Assembly: GCA_949361645.1 (NCBI GenBank)
Contig: OX442420.1
Span: 4,509,882-4,573,881 of the forward strand
Direction of reading: 5' to 3'
DNA from: Spongilla lacustris
Lineage: Eukaryota > Porifera > Demospongiae > Spongillida > Spongillidae
Length of the DNA: 64,000 nucleotides
Below are positions 63,178 through 64,000 of this stretch, in pieces. The notes beneath the pieces were generated by a model. The model was not told the DNA's origin and searched no databases. It saw only the letters and a list, made by a program, of their open reading frames with translations. Position 1 is the stretch's first letter; each line of letters starts with the position of its first letter. The position numbers were made by a program, and so were the translations under genes.

Positions 63178-63203
63178 GTATGAGCATAATAGATGAATAA
63201 TAA

Positions 63204-63513
63204 TGTTGTGTTCTTGACACACAAGGATCCGAAATGAGGATTAAGTCTAGGTAGAAGCGCAGCTAGCTCCGTGACGTGTTGCTCAACCGGAATCACAATG
63301 TAGCGAATCAATGCAAGAGCATGAACATGAACATACATAACACAGCTCGGGTATATATACGCACATACAACAATTCACAAAGAAGACAAGAAACATCATT
63401 GTGCGCATAGGTGTGCGTGTGAATGGAGGCTTCAGAGAAGGCTCCCGCTGAGGCCACTATTGTGTATACATAGGTGTTAATTATGTGTGCATGAATGAGT
63501 CCTGCCATAACAT
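63204..63513 (-). repeat. 3' LTR of the third Gypsy element (310 bp)
   Basis: On the minus strand it begins TGTTATGGCAGGACTC directly after the polypurine tract and ends CAAGAACACAACA, the usual TG...CA termini. A TATATATA motif lies near 63,350-63,358, as expected for an LTR promoter. The flanking 5 bp on the left are AATAA; the partner target repeat is outside the window. Confidence 0.7.
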
Positions 63514-64000
63514 CTCCCTGCCAGCCTTAAAGCTCTATACCGCAGCAAAGGCGTAAATTCTCTACTGGACCTGGGGTTTGGTCCGTAATGAGCGGCGAAG
63601 GTGGCCAGGCCCATACTCACTCCCTGTTGGAAGACGAGGGTTTGGCCATTTTCTTCTGGGCTGGTCTGAAACCAATGGGACCCCTTCTACAGGACTGATT
63701 GGAGGTGGCCCCGGAGTTGCTGGTTGTAATGAATCTGTAGATGTATGGCTGCAACTGGTTTCGGGTAGACTTACTGCAACCTCCCCTGGGTCTGCATCTT
63801 CCAGTACACCATATCGTGGCCGTAACTGTTCAATGTGGCGTCTCCATGTACCACCTTTAGGAACTACCTTCACATTGCAGCTGCGGGACCCAAACACTTT
63901 TGTGACCAATGCAGGAACCCATCTGGGGTCCTTCTCCTGCCTGGGGCCACAATAGAGGGCATAACAAGGTGTACCCACTGAATAGACTGGTCCAATCCTT
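63204..64000 (-). mobile_element. Third Gypsy retroelement, 3' end with LTR
   Basis: The open pol C-terminus at 63,562-63,978 (minus; DPRWVPALVTKVF...WRRHIEQLRPRYGVL...SEYGPGHLRRS) is the homologue of the end of the second Gypsy but undamaged. It is followed by a purine-rich tract (AAGGCTGGCAGGGAGA) and an LTR. The element continues past the right edge and lies in an intron of, or just beyond, the EGF gene. Confidence 0.8.

Overview
This is animal DNA from a sponge, most likely a demosponge. The diagnostic evidence is a pair of complete genes for short-chain (spongin-type) collagens of the Ephydatia C4 kind, each with Gly-X-Y repeats followed by the Cys-rich C-terminal domain known from sponges. 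Genes have many small exons with GT-AG introns. The introns are AT-rich and full of the palindromic motif TACATGTACATGTA. I could not decide the species.

Layout. From 0.9 to 6.9 kb (minus strand) lies part of an ankyrin-repeat gene with one repeat per exon, internally duplicated. From 8.5 to 10.7 kb are a MITE, an assembly gap and a hAT-type element with a perfect 8-bp target duplication. From 10.7 to 18.5 kb is mostly non-genic, with a broken gene at 16.25-17.6 kb resembling the N-terminal zinc/RING half of RAG1. Collagen A lies at 18.7-20.5 kb (minus). From 20.9 to 24.1 kb are TIR and foldback elements. From 24.3 to 25.7 kb is the 3' end of an adhesion GPCR gene, joined to a decayed Gypsy element (25.7-29.3 kb, plus). 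Collagen B lies at 30.4-32.1 kb (minus). From 34.4 to 38.2 kb is a graveyard of an unnamed plus-strand family, a RecQ-like helicase fragment and a hAT transposase. From 38.9 to 42.2 kb is an adhesion GPCR pseudogene. A second ankyrin fragment lies at 43.7-44.2 kb. From 44.4 to 50.5 kb are retroelement C-termini, a recent 420-bp tandem duplication and a 680-bp palindrome. From 50.7 to 57.7 kb (minus) is a complete 22-exon adhesion GPCR gene of about 1,092 residues. From 58.4 to 61.8 kb is a second Gypsy with nested insertions. From 62.1 to 63.2 kb (plus) are the first four exons of a secreted EGF protein. A third Gypsy with a clear LTR runs off the right end.

The dominant theme is segmental duplication. 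The collagen locus exists twice, each copy with a private insertion of about 1-2 kb. The GPCR locus exists three times: one intact, one broken, one 3' remnant. The ankyrin locus exists twice plus an internal duplication. The surviving genes encode extracellular-matrix and cell-surface proteins (collagen, adhesion GPCR, EGF protein) and an ankyrin protein. No operon-like logic applies. I saw no tRNA, rRNA or CRISPR. All exon calls are manual readings of splice sites and frame, without transcripts.
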